The translations under genes were made by a program, and so were the position numbers. This document shows, in pieces, positions 1 to 11,790 of a stretch of DNA of 64,000 bases. Position 1 is the stretch's first letter. Each line of letters opens with the position of its first letter. The stretch covers positions 1,504,001 through 1,568,000 of the forward strand of contig JAXDDX010000114.1 in assembly GCA_034670405.1 (NCBI GenBank). The letters are read 5' to 3'. The DNA comes from Hoplostethus atlanticus. Its lineage: Eukaryota; Chordata; Actinopteri; Trachichthyiformes; Trachichthyidae. The notes below the pieces were generated by a model. The model saw only the letters and a list, made by a program, of their open reading frames with translations, was not told where the DNA came from and did not search any database.

Positions 1-3000
1 GCAATACGTGTCGGTGCTCAGGACTACTAGCAGCGCTTCTTCCTTCAGCCCAGTCATTCATGTAGCTGTGCTTTGTTTAAAATGAGTCACAAGTGACAAA
101 AGAAAGTCACAAACGAAACATGATTTTTCTGACGAAATAATAAAAAAAGAGGAACTAGCTGATTACTCATAACTCAAAAACACTTTACACTATAATAATT
201 CCCACTCTGTCAGACCAGAAACAGCATATATCTGAAAACGAAACAAAAATATCCCAAACATTCATTCATTCATTCATTCAAACACTCACACATCTAAGAA
301 AGACACAATCCTTTACATGCCAAAAAAAATGGTTTTGTCTTGTCCTGTCACTGATACATGCATTTCCTTCTCCCCATATCGAGGATAGCGTGGCACATTT
401 TATTTCCGGGTGCACAGTAATCAGAGCAGAATGCATTATTCCAATAATCCCAAGATCCTTTGAGCTACACTGCAGATCACTGGCAAGGATGAAAGGAGTA
501 AAAAGATAAGCAGTCTCAAATTCTTCAAAGGGCCGGCTTGTGTTTGAAAGAGCCCCTAACACACGCCCATGTATGACAGGGAGTTATGAGAGGAAGATAA
601 CTTGAGGAAAGGCAGGAGGAGCTGTGGCGAAGGCAGAGCGGAAACGCCAGAGTACTGATGGATATTTCATTCTGTCTGACACCGGGGTGAAAGACAAGGA
701 CAACAGCATGTCTTCTCCTCAATCCGCTTCAAGGTTCTTACAGTTTTAAAAAAATATATTATTCTAGTTTTGATTTGTCTCAATTTGCAGATTTACAAGT
801 ATTTGCTAATTTCTGCTTTCCCGTGTTTTGTTTATCAATTTTATCCCATTTTATTTTCTGTTTTATCATATGTCTATGGCAAGGGCGAGACAGAATGAGT
901 AGTTTTTTTGTCACGCACAATTAGCAGACAGTGTTAATTTGTCAATTGAGAGATAATAGTGGCCATAATTACATCTGCACTCTAGTGTTATTGTAGCTAT
1001 GACACACCAAAACAAACATTTTCATCACCATTAGATGATCCCCATCCATATTTAAACATCGTCAACATCATGTTTGCATCTGAACCTTTTAGGAATACTT
1101 CAGACCCTCTACGACAGTGTCTCTCACTAGCCGTTACAGGCAACGGCGTCATCACAACGTCCAGAAAAGTAGGAAATGGTTTGTGGTATGTTTGCCAGAA
1201 GGCAGTAGCTACTGTAGCAAAATCGTTGACGCTGCTTCACGACTAACATGACACACTGGACGTGACTTTTGATGCACGTCATTAGACACACTTCTGTGAT
1301 GCACTGCAGGTGGGAGACTTGAAGCATCAACACCAAGGTACTGGCATTTACACTTTAATATATTGGCAATATAGTATATTGTTAGTTTCTATAACTTGGT
1401 TTATAGTCTGCTCACAGTCTGCTTATCTGCTAATAAACCTTATATATATGACTGCAAATTAGAAATATATCAAACATATGCATCGTAACACAGACATACA
1501 TAATGGATAATAGTCAAGAATATCATCTTCTGGAAAAACTGACGTATCTGACCTTTTTTCCTTTTGCACTGCAGCTCCAGAAACCACGAAGAACAGCCAC
1601 GCCGGTCATCTGTTGATGCTCCCGAAATCAAAGTTGGCCGCGGACGTGTCAAGGCAGTTTGACGCTCCACTGGACACCTTGAGTGCACGTCTGGCCTGTG
1701 AAGACAATTGGTGCACTTGAAAAAAAAAAACGCGCACGTCTGAAGCTTCCAGTGCATCTTCTGGCTTTAGTGTTTTAGTTATTGTCACAACATGAGCCAA
1801 TCTGCTCTTGCTGCACTTAAGGAGGCTTGTTAGATGGGATGGAGATGTCAGTGAAGAGAAGAGGAAAAGCCTCATTACCACTCAAGGTATTCCATTTATT
1901 TGCCTACTTGACATCGTACACCTATTTATAGTCCAAGTTTGATGGCACCCATAGCTTGCAGACAAGTAAAAGAGCATTGCACTATTTTACTCAAGAAGCA
2001 CAAAGCTATTTTTTCTCAAGTCAGTTTGTCTTGAAAAATAAAACACAAAAAAAAGCCAAACAGTCTCCTCTCTCTTTTGTCTGATCAGGGCTGAATAGAC
2101 ACAGAGTCAATAATAGGTAATCAAATGTTTATTTCCCACAGAACAGAAAACTAAACCGCCCATGTCTCTCCTTAAAATGTTATTGCATAGCGCCCCTCGA
2201 ATCAGATGTGCTAATTGGCCGTGTGCATCTTTCTTCTATTCACTGCTCCGGCTTGCTGCTGACAAAACATCGTCTGCTGGGACTTAAGGGTACATTTTTT
2301 TGTTCAGCAACAAACGGTGTTAATGTGTTCAACCCACATGTGCAGGGTATGCAGAGAGAGCACTTCTGAGGTATACCGGCCTCAAGCACAGCAGGGTGTT
2401 CCACTGTTTACAGAATATACGTTGGCGCCGAACAAAAGCTTGTGAGGTTTCATTTAATTTCCTTTCAATTCCACACGAAATAAAAGAAAACGACATTCGC
2501 CTGCATGATCCTAAAGGTTTTCTCTTTACCGGTAAAGTGGTGAATCCTTTATTATCTGTCACAACTGCATGATAAGTGTAATTTCAAGAGACAGGAGTGT
2601 AAATCTTTTGTCATATGTGTGAATTAATGTGCAGAGTTTGGCCCAGAGAACCTCAGTGTGGAGTGCTTCGTTATACATTTGAATAAATTGTGTTGATATA
2701 GATAGCTCAGGGCAATAGGCATACGGTATTATCCCATGAATGGTACTTAATGTTCTTTCATCTTCTCATCCTTTGGAGACGTCTAATGTTACGGTCATTA
2801 GCAGTAGGCAATCTAATAATCAAAATATATTGCTGCTTTGGGGAAACGTGAGTTCTCTTATGCTAGTAAGCATTGTTTTGGTTAAAATCCAACTGGGTCA
2901 TTAACAAGCCAGAAGTTTACAGGATGGGATATGACACAGACACGCTGGTATAATGTTGTTCTTGCTGTGCACTCAGTTTACCTGCTGTAGAGGCTTGGCA

Positions 3001-3078
3001 GTTATGTCACAAGCCTACCTAACAACCGCTTCTGGCGCCATCATGGACATCCATTGGAGAATTAGCTGTACACAAATA
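1..3078. other. AT-rich stretch with no gene seen
   Basis: No gene is recognisable here. Open frames on both strands are under 100 codons and show no domain or codon pattern of a real protein. The only structured sequence is a short (ATTC)5 microsatellite at 260-279 and some A-runs. Ordinary unique intergenic or intronic DNA is the simplest reading. Confidence 0.6.
260..279. repeat. (ATTC)5 microsatellite
   Basis: Five perfect tandem copies of a 4-bp unit are read directly. It lies in otherwise unique AT-rich sequence. Confidence 0.9.
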
Positions 3079-3774
3079 CAGTTTTTTACGATCACTAACA
3101 AGCATTTAGCTATACTTAATATACTTTTTCTAAACTCCTAACACAGCAATACACCTACATCACACAATTAGCCAAATAGTTAATTTTCTGCTCAAAACCA
3201 CATTTTGTTAATTAAATACTAACTCTACATTTCAAAATGCTAAAAAACGTTGTCTACATAGACTAACTATCAAAACACTGCAAACCCGACTCAAAATCAA
3301 ATCATTCTTTCAAACACTAGCACATGTTTTCTATCCAAGAGGAACATATAGTCAATCATAGCACAACGACTTTCAAAATACTAACAGTTGATGGCATTAC
3401 AAAAACTGCATTACTTTTCATGTTTAGTTCTACCTGCATACAATAGACAATATGAAATCCATTGTTTTTTATGATTCAGTTTCTTTTACTGTAAACCACT
3501 GTTTTGGTTGAGTGTTGAATGTGTGCATTTTTGGCAACATACTATCTAAAAGTGAATGAGTCATCTTTACTTTATTGAATGTACAGTAGAAAAAAATAGT
3601 AAGTGACAGAATTGCTGCAGTAAAAGCTTTAGTAGCAACATGAAATTGCTGCCAGTGATGAACAAAAAATCCAACATACATGGCCTTTGGTTCAAAATGT
3701 GTAAAATAAAATACACAAATACAGTAAAAAAGGCACAGAAGGGAAAAAACACCAAAATGCACAGTCCTGTTCTA
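3079..3774 (+). mobile_element. Diverged left end of a Tc1/mariner-like element
   Basis: After a TA dinucleotide the sequence starts CAGTTTTTTACGATCACTAA, close to the terminus at 3775 (CAGTTTTTTACAGTCACTAA). The following 700 bases have the style of the same element (repeated 'aaaactctaacac' wording). No matching right terminus was found before the next element begins at 3775 or after 4654. It is therefore probably a truncated older relative into or beside which the 3775-4653 element inserted. The exact right boundary is inferred. Confidence 0.45.
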
Positions 3775-4653
3775 CAGTTTTTTACAGTCACTAACATCCT
3801 TTTGTCCAATCTGTAGTTACATTTTCAAAACTCTAAACACAATTAACACAACATCCGTCTGTTGTGGACTGTAATCTGTAATCTGTAAACTGTAATCGAT
3901 ACGATCTTCAGCATTTGGCCACATGTTCTCGTCCACATCACATCTATGTCGTCTCTCGCTATGCACCTTGGATAGAAACGCTTGGCATGCACAATATGTG
4001 TAAACACAGTATGTGTAAACATAGTATGTGTAAATACTTTTCAGTATGTCCTACTGTATGTACTGTAACCCATGTTTACATGTAGAGTAGCATAGTGTAA
4101 AACTCACTATAGAACAAGACATATTGGATAGACACCATACCTGGACGTATTGGTGCCGGTGCTGGTGACCCGCTCACTGTTCCTTTCAAAAGACAAAGAC
4201 ACAAAAAAAACTGTGTACAACTGTTTCATTCAAACTCTGTGTTTGGTCTATTTTACACAACTTCAGCTATTTCTCAATGTTTCAGTGATCTGTTCATTCA
4301 GAAATGCTTATCAGCTGTTTCAATAAAGCCTTTGAGCTGCTGCTGTTGCAGAAGTAGAGGCTTTATACTGTATTTAAGGTTTTGAACATTAGGTTTTCAT
4401 TTCTGGCATGCTGTGTGCAAGCATTTGTAAATAAGACAAGAAAGATCCATAATTTTGGTATTGGGAAAGCTTGTATGTAAAGAAAATCTAAGCATTTTAG
4501 AAACATGTTAATTGACTGCTTATTGTGTGAAAACAACATGAATTGTGTTAATGGTATGGTCCACAACCGACGGATATTGCGCTAATTGTGTTTAGAGTTT
4601 TGAAAATGTGACTACAGATTGGACAAACGGGTGTTAGGGACTGTAAAAAACTG
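3775..4653 (-). mobile_element. Tc1/mariner-like DNA transposon, non-autonomous remnant
   Basis: Terminal inverted repeats of about 95 bp (3775-3870 and 4558-4653) are roughly 90% identical by eye. Both ends read CAGTTTTTTACAGTC inward and are flanked by TA, the Tc1/mariner target. On the minus strand near 3985-3895 one frame reads HAKRFYPRCIARDDI, then drifts out of frame. This resembles the C-terminal end of fish Tc1/mariner-class transposases from memory, so the element looks like a deletion derivative that kept a scrap of transposase. At 879 bp it is shorter than a typical complete Tc1/mariner element of 1.2-1.6 kb. A three-copy 16-bp internal tandem repeat (unit containing TATGTGTAAACA) lies near 3994-4035. 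The TIR and TA evidence is direct; the superfamily assignment is inference. Confidence 0.7.
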
Positions 4654-4949
4654 TAATAGCTAAATATAATAAACGGACAAGAAAGCCAGCGACACCTGAA
4701 AGAGCATGTGATATTGGAAGTAAAAGTGAATACTCTAATACGGTAGATTTGTGTCAATATTTAGGTTGTTGTGACACAGTAAACTACCTTGTGTTTAGCC
4801 CTAGCCATTTTGCTCCAAGCCTCTACTCCAAAACACTACAAATTGTAGCTTGAGAACCTGAACAAACAGTTGTTTTTTGGTTTTGTTAGCTAGTTAACTA
4901 GCTAGAGAGGGTGATTTAGCAAAGCAACCAATGATAACGTCAACATTAA

Positions 4950-5062
4950 CTATTATTAAGCACTACTAACGCTAGCCTCTATTTAGATACGTTAGCTAGT
5001 GTGCCAACAAAGCAGTGATAGTCGGCCAGATACTATGATTAGTGAACAAGCTGATACAAGTG
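4950..5062. repeat. Dispersed repeat, copy 1 (partner at 58690)
   Basis: This block shares an ordered series of words with 58690-58822: a 'cactactaa.gctagc' start, a 'gata.gttagc' middle, and 'ctgatactatg', 'aacaagctga' type ends. Small gaps separate the words. Two copies 54 kb apart suggest a dispersed element; the family is not recognised. Confidence 0.45.
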
Positions 5063-6617
5063 ATCAGATTTGGCAGTGGCAAAATGACAAAACAGCACAG
5101 TAATGACAAAATTCATGTATTCTCAGCCAGTCACTGTGGCTACCAAAAGCCCTCTATTCAGTCTCATAGCACCTCCCTCAAGGAGTGGGCATTTGGAGGA
5201 AGGATCTTTGATGGATCACCAGTGTGTATTGAACCTCTCCTCCTACCTGCAGTATTCTTTAGTTTCTTTATCTGGCGGGACATGTTATACAGCAGGGGAC
5301 ATGAACTGACTCACTCATTCACATGTGGGAAAATAAAATTACATGTAAATCATGCCCTCCTTAACTTCAGCATATGTCCACTTATGTAATGAGTCACTAA
5401 TCACTAAACTGTTGGCTTGCCCGTGTGTAAAACAGGAACATGCATTATGGTTCGATCAGGTCTATAGATTTTGTGTTTTAATGTATTGCTATTACTCACT
5501 GTGCTGCTTTAAATAGAGAAAAACATCAACTCTGCTTTGTTCCCCTGAAATTGAGTGAGAAAAGAAAAACAGATGGAGTGCTTCAAGATGGATATTTAAA
5601 TCAATATTAATTACACTGGAGTTACCTTTCACAGTAACGTGACAGATAACTGGCATTATGGGGACATAATCTGATTTTCATGATCTTCATTGACATTGAG
5701 AAAATGAATTAGATTACTGTGATATGGATATTTGGTTAATAATGCAAGCATGGTCATGTTTGTCTACTGTCAGATAATATCACATTTTATTAGAAACAAT
5801 AGCATGAAGTACAGACCAAAACCAAATTATGTTCAACATCGTGCTCCAGAGATAAATATCCTGCAGTCAGCAACTCTTTGCATCACATTAATTCTTTGGC
5901 AAAGATTAGCATTATGTGTACAGGAAAGTAAAGCCAGGTCGTTTGTCTTCGAATTGGACCTTTCACTAGGAATTAATTGTTCTCCATATGTGAAAGAAGA
6001 GCATAGAAGCTGACTGCCTGGACATCATTTGTTATAATTATTGTGCCTAATAAAACACAGAAGAACATATACTGATGTGTAGGATAATTTGCACAATTCA
6101 TCAGCTGCTGCTGCACTCTGGCTGCTTGCCAGTTCTACTAACAATGTACTCACATACTAACAGTGGACGCAAACCAAAAATTCACATACTGTTTACTTGT
6201 AATCGTTCAAGAGTGGCCGAAAAAAAGCATATGATGAATGTTATGGCTAAATGTGTTGCTGTCAAAAATCACTGTCAAAGACATCACAAGAATTATCACA
6301 AGAAAGATACATGCAGGATCATATTGCAAGATTAATGGTAATAGGATCTAAACATCAAATTGCTTTTGGTGAACTTCATTGTACAAATTCATCTTAGCAT
6401 TCACCTTAGTTATTTCACCTAATTTTGATCATTTTCAACCTAACAGACAGTAGATCCTTGGGTGATCTAAAACCATACTATAAGTGCCATACTTTAAGAG
6501 TTGTTCATGGAGAATTGTGTTCAGTCTATACTTAATAATCTTGTGCCATGGCATGTAAACATATCTTCACTACTAGTTCATAACACGTGTTGTACAACCC
6601 TGAATACAGAAAAAATA
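5063..6617. other. Unique AT-rich stretch, no gene seen
   Basis: The longest open frame (5042-5389, plus strand, 115 codons) has no recognisable domain and no supporting splice or promoter context. Nothing repetitive or structured was noticed. Confidence 0.5.
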
Positions 6618-7325
6618 AAAATAATAATATAGCCGCAAGCAGTCATTAGTGGGGTCCAAGCCCATGAGCAAAATACACACAGATAAACTTAAAAAAAGAA
6701 GAAATACAAAAGAATAGGTGCTATTGCAAGGTTGGCCTGATGGTGGTACTATGGAGCATGACAAATGTGGTCTGACGTACTTCGGTGCCCATCGCAAAAA
6801 TGTATGTGAAGTTTGGTTTCTCTAGCATCAAGTGTTTAGGAATTATGCCTCACTTCCTGTTTGCCTGTCTTTGCCATCATTTGTGTGTAATGGCCAAACT
6901 GTTTGGATTTTCAAAGTGCTGTGTAATAGAAATCTAGAAAGTTCAAATATGCTGTGTAAAAACGTGCAACATTTCATGGAGATTCAATCGACTTTGCGGA
7001 AGAAACAACAAAGAATAGCTTTAGTATAAAGTTCCAAATGGCTGACGAACACTCGTGGCAGAAATGAAAAGCAGCAGGTGAAATGGATTTGTCTTGAGGC
7101 AAGGGATCTGAGGAAAACATTTTCCTACGCCACGCAGTTCAGGAGTTACTGGGTAAAATGTGAAGTTGCTTGTTATAGCACCATCTGCTCTGCTTGCTCT
7201 GTGTATTTATTTTTTCTTGGCCGAGTAGCGGGGGGAAATTTGAAAGGTATCCACTAAATTTGGTTGCTCTGGGACTTACGGTCACTGAGCTCCACATCGT
7301 TTTAAGGCAAGAAAATTCCAAGGCC
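6618..7325. repeat. Unclassified teleost interspersed repeat
   Basis: The block opens with 'agccgcaagcagtcattag', followed by a run of phrases ('aatgtatgtgaagtttggtt', 'cacttcctgtt', 'aacatttcatggagattc'). I recognise this wording from a common interspersed repeat in teleost genomes, but cannot name the family. It shows no long open frame and no clear terminal repeats, and its right boundary is uncertain. This is recognition by memory only, so it needs a repeat-library search. Confidence 0.45.
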
Positions 7326-9427
7326 TCAATATTCTTTCTGTAGACATCCTTGGAGTTACAAACAATTGGAGAAAACCTATCTTATTTTCTTTTGAAAAAG
7401 TTGAGTTTTGGGGATTGTTATTTTCCTTGTATCACTTCATGTCCTTCACTGCGCACTGAATTGGATGACAATTGGCTACAGAAGAGTAGCATGCTGGCTC
7501 TTGATGGGTAACCAGTTTGGATTCTACTTTTTAACTTTTTTGCAAAAGTAAATGACAAATCTATTTACTGAGTTTAGTTCATTTTGACCAGAGCACAGAG
7601 TGAATCCTGGAAAAAGTCAAATAATATACAATCACTAGTTAAAAAAAAGCCTTGCTATTTCACTTGCAGATTTGTAAATCTACAGAAGTCGCTAAGGGTT
7701 GGGTCTTACGGTGCCAAATAGAAAACCAAAGGCATTAACTTATTCCTTTTTACTGCTGTCACTTGACTAGTTGATGGTTTTGTCCAAGAAACAGATCAAA
7801 GGCTTTTGCCTTCCTAGGCCATTTCCCGCTTTTGTAGTATAATCCCCTCAGTGACAAGAAGATGAAATATTAGCCAAAGTACCAGTGTCGGAGTTTGAAC
7901 ATGACAGAAGAGCCTTACAGTAATTCAGTTAGTTGTTATGAGTATTTAAATGGATATTGGCACTGAGTATCACCTTCTGATTGCGCTCAAATATCATGTG
8001 CATTACACTCATCCTGTCAAGGGAATACAATTCAAAATGGTTTTATATTTGTTTATACTTGCAGTGTCATCATATAATTTCACCCATGCTGTATTTTTGT
8101 GGTCAGCATGCCTCCCTAAATTGGCAAATGCCCAGAGCCAACTGCACATTGCTACTTCACAATCATCATTTTGGAGTCGTCCAAATCTCTGACCCAAATT
8201 GTAGCGATAAATCCTCCCCCGAAGCTGTTTCAGTACATTTATTTCATTCTTGTTATATGATGGAGCATTTCCCCAGGTGAAAGACTTGGAGAGAGGCCAG
8301 CATATCTATCCTACGCTCTTTCCAGTGACAGCCTGAGAAGCCGGTGACCCGTCACAGATGGAACATTGTCCGTGACAGTGATGACCAAGCACCGCGGTGT
8401 GGAGACAACCCGAAATCAATGGCCCTGCGTTTAAATTATGTTTACTCAAAGACTCCGTTCATCTCATCTTTAACCGCGGAAATGCAATCAATGCAATCGC
8501 TCAACAGTGGTCAGTCATTTGTGTCAGAAAATGGGTCAAAAGTGTGCATCTAATCTACGAAGTCCAAAACAACGTCATTAATATTGGTGCTGTGACACTT
8601 ACGTAACGCACTATCGTCCCTTTCTTTGAAATCATCCTATGCATAACTGAAAAGGTCATGGTAGGAACTACTGATAATGATAATAGGGTAATTTAGATTA
8701 TATGCAGGAATGAATACATGCTTTCTCTTCCATGTTGATGAACCTCAGGCAGAATCAGCAGGACTGAAGATACAGCCTGTGGGCATATGCAAGTTTTAGA
8801 TCTTTGTCATGACAAAACTGCAGGGGGAGGCTCCCAATAAAAGCAGACTATATCCCTCTGTGCTTTCTCTCCTTTGGCTCACAAACTACTAATTGAGTCT
8901 GTGATCCATCATCCTTTTCTTCAGACAAACCAGCGGCTCAGACTAAATCGAGTCAGCTACACTCACAGAAACGGGAGATTCATGGTGGAGACCACACAAG
9001 GAAACAATTAGTAGCCACCAACCTTGAGGGTCCTAAATGTGGCAGCGGGAGGCCCTCGAGGTATCTTGGTGATATTGTTCACAAGCATAAATCTTTGTCT
9101 CTAGACAAATGTCAAGAGGAGCCCAAACAGATCAGAGGATATAGCTGTATAGGCTATATAGGCAATATAAAAGATATGAGTTCCTCAGTGGATGATTCTG
9201 GTGCTGGATATTCTTTCCTCCCTATGAGGCTGTAATTCCTGAACTCTGAAAGATTTGTGGAGTATCCCTCAACTTCATTATTAATTAATTTTACTTCCCT
9301 CTAAATCTTTGTTAAAGATCCATTCTAATATCTCCATTGTTGAGATAATAGCGATATAAATATGGGTTTTTATTACTTGTGCTCAACTGACTATGGATTT
9401 GGCCCATTATAAGACATACTCTGGAGC
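7326..9427. other. Unique stretch, no gene seen
   Basis: No recognisable gene or repeat. A moderately CpG-bearing patch around 8340-8600 could be a non-coding conserved element, but nothing in the sequence proves that. Open frames are short and without domains. Confidence 0.45.
9367..9388. repeat. 22-nt exact match to 13238-13259
   Basis: The same 22 bases (starting TTTTATTACTTG, ending GCTCAACTG) occur in the same orientation at 13238-13259. An exact 22-mer repeated within 4 kb is more than chance would give, so both are probably remnants of one dispersed repeat. Similarity outside the 22 bases is not evident by eye. Confidence 0.5.
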
Positions 9428-9920
9428 TTAAAGGAAAAGTCCACCTAAAACACTTTAATACAGTTAAAAAAAAAAAAACAGCTATTACTATTATTCTTTT
9501 TTTCATCTTTTAAAATGTTTTATCTGCGCTCCATCTTATGTGTAACATCTGCACGCATCTATGATATAAAACATCAACGCTCAACGTTTTTTGTGCCAAA
9601 GAGTAAGAGCTTTTTTCTAGACACCATTTTGCACCGACGTTCAACAATCACACAGGGAGGAATCCATTGTAGAAGAGGAAGAGAGGGTACTGTCTCTACA
9701 TACAGTAGCCTCAATAGACCAGAATGCAATGCAGCCACAAGATGTGTTGCCCTTTGAGCAAGGGGGCGACCCTCCCTTTTTAATGACTGGAAAAACTCAC
9801 TGTGCTTGCTCTTGGTGTGGTATCACAATTGCTCTCTCCGGCTACAGCTGAATGGAACAAGTTCACGCCCGTTTTCTGGGAAATGTAGGAAATCACTAAC
9901 TAAAGCAGAAAGGGAAAGAG
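9428..9920. repeat. Possible MITE, one end seen
   Basis: A TTAAAGGAAAAGTCCACC start resembles the left end of the TTAA-flanked element at 14896 and the fish MITE wording 'ttaaaggaaaa...'. No convincing opposite terminus was found, so the extent is a guess. It contains a 13-A run near 9467. Confidence 0.3.
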
Positions 9921-10524
9921 GGAAAGTGGGTACACCAAAGAAGTAAATTACAACTTAAATGAAATGTTTGATCAAAGCAACATGAGGGTGTTAATTGCTA
10001 TTTCTTAACCACCGTTTAAAGCAATACATGCAGAACAAAGGGAATTCAGTATTCCTTCATTTTAATGTTGTTTAGGGTGGGTTAAGCACACTTATCCACA
10101 GTGTAGCCACTCTTTGATGACAACTAACAGAATATCAATTAGTAATCAACTACAGTGTACTATTACACTTCAAGTTGTTAATATTCTTTAATATCTTTCT
10201 CTCTGCCTGCGGCATTAACCACCTGACAAAATCAGTCTTCATATTACAACACCAGCAGCACTTAGAAAATCCTGAAGCGTAACATTGCTCATTCTGGCCA
10301 ATTAAAAACGCTCACTGGTAGGCACCCATTAGTCCTTGCATTAGAGTTGATAATCCAGTAACGTGAAAGATGGGCTGAAAATATAGACAGAACGTCTGAA
10401 CTTGACAAATAAAAAAAACTAATAAAACTGATGGAAAAAGTAATTGGACATTGACATATTATTGACATTCATGCTAACAGGGGGAAATAGACTTTCTGGG
10501 CTGACATTGTTCCAATGGTGATGG

Positions 10525-10548
10525 CACACACACACACACACGCACACA
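10525..10548. repeat. (CA)n microsatellite
   Basis: A short CA run interrupted by one G, read directly. Confidence 0.85.
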
Positions 10549-11469
10549 AATAGGGAAAATTGTGAGTCATATTGTGTCTTGTCATCGTTCGTTGTCCAGA
10601 TTTCACCATTTTGACAACTTTACCCCTTCACGTTGATCAGTCTGGATCTGCACAGTGTAATTGAGTCGGTGTATTAATTGTAAAACCTCACATCTGTCAA
10701 ACTTTTATCAGCTTATATGAATGTCTGTTTTCTTCAGCGGGGCTCTGCGGTTTAATGCAACACATTGTTAAAAGAACAAAGGCATGGTTTCATTTGTAAA
10801 GCTTTTTTTAATAAATCTGTCTCCAAACTTCTCCAGCAAAAAGGCAGTAAAAACCCTGCTCAGAAAGTAATACATGCACAAATAGAAAAAAAACATCTCA
10901 GAGAGCAAGAATAAATTACACATTACCACGAAATCTCCATTATTTTATTAAGAAGGATTTTCTAGTATTCAAAATTCTTAAATAAGACATCCTTTATTTG
11001 TTGCACAGGAATTGTGTGGTCTGTATTTGCTAATTGAAGAATGTGCAATTATTTTAATCCAGTCATGTAGAACAGAGAGCAAAACAATTAATTCAATAGG
11101 GATTATAGAATAATATCAAGGTAGAAATTCTGTCTTATCTGGGTAATTTCATTTAAGTGGCTTGGCAACACATATACACACACTAATGCCTTCTTATAAT
11201 CCTGTTTCTTCAGTCGTTAATGCTAACCTGGTCATTATTTTTGAATTCTGCACTGTATGTCAGTTGCATTGTGTTGTGTGCAAATTGCATGTGTTGTTTT
11301 GCACTTAATATTCACTGCATGATAACAAAAGCTGCCAAGTCAGCATTTATTGTATGCTTAACAGTACCACAACTTGGGGAACATCATTACTAATCCTAGA
11401 GCTCAACTAGCGTCGTCACTGGGTGAGCTGAGCGTCCCACATGGAAATGTATTTTCTTATATTTAAAAT

Positions 11470-11790
11470 AACTATGTGTGAATATTTGTGCAAATACTTT
11501 TGATAAATACATAAATATATTAATCACATTTGTTTATATATATAGCGGCATGTATTTTCACATAAGCCCCCAATGTATATATTCAGATATATGTACTATC
11601 AAAATAAGTTAAGATATATTTGCTAAATATACTGTATGTATTGGAATATATTCATAACATATATGTCTTATTCAAACTGTCATAAATATATTTTGCCAAT
11701 ATATGTAAATATATTCCTACACCCTACATTTATGTCCATATATAAGAATTGTGTATGGGATACTTGATGAGAATAAGAATAATTGTTGCC
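11470..11790. repeat. AT-rich low-complexity zone
   Basis: About 320 bases dominated by A and T with recurring TATATA, AATATATT and ATATGT words. It has no fixed period by eye. It may be a degenerate AT-rich satellite or simply low-complexity DNA. Confidence 0.5.
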
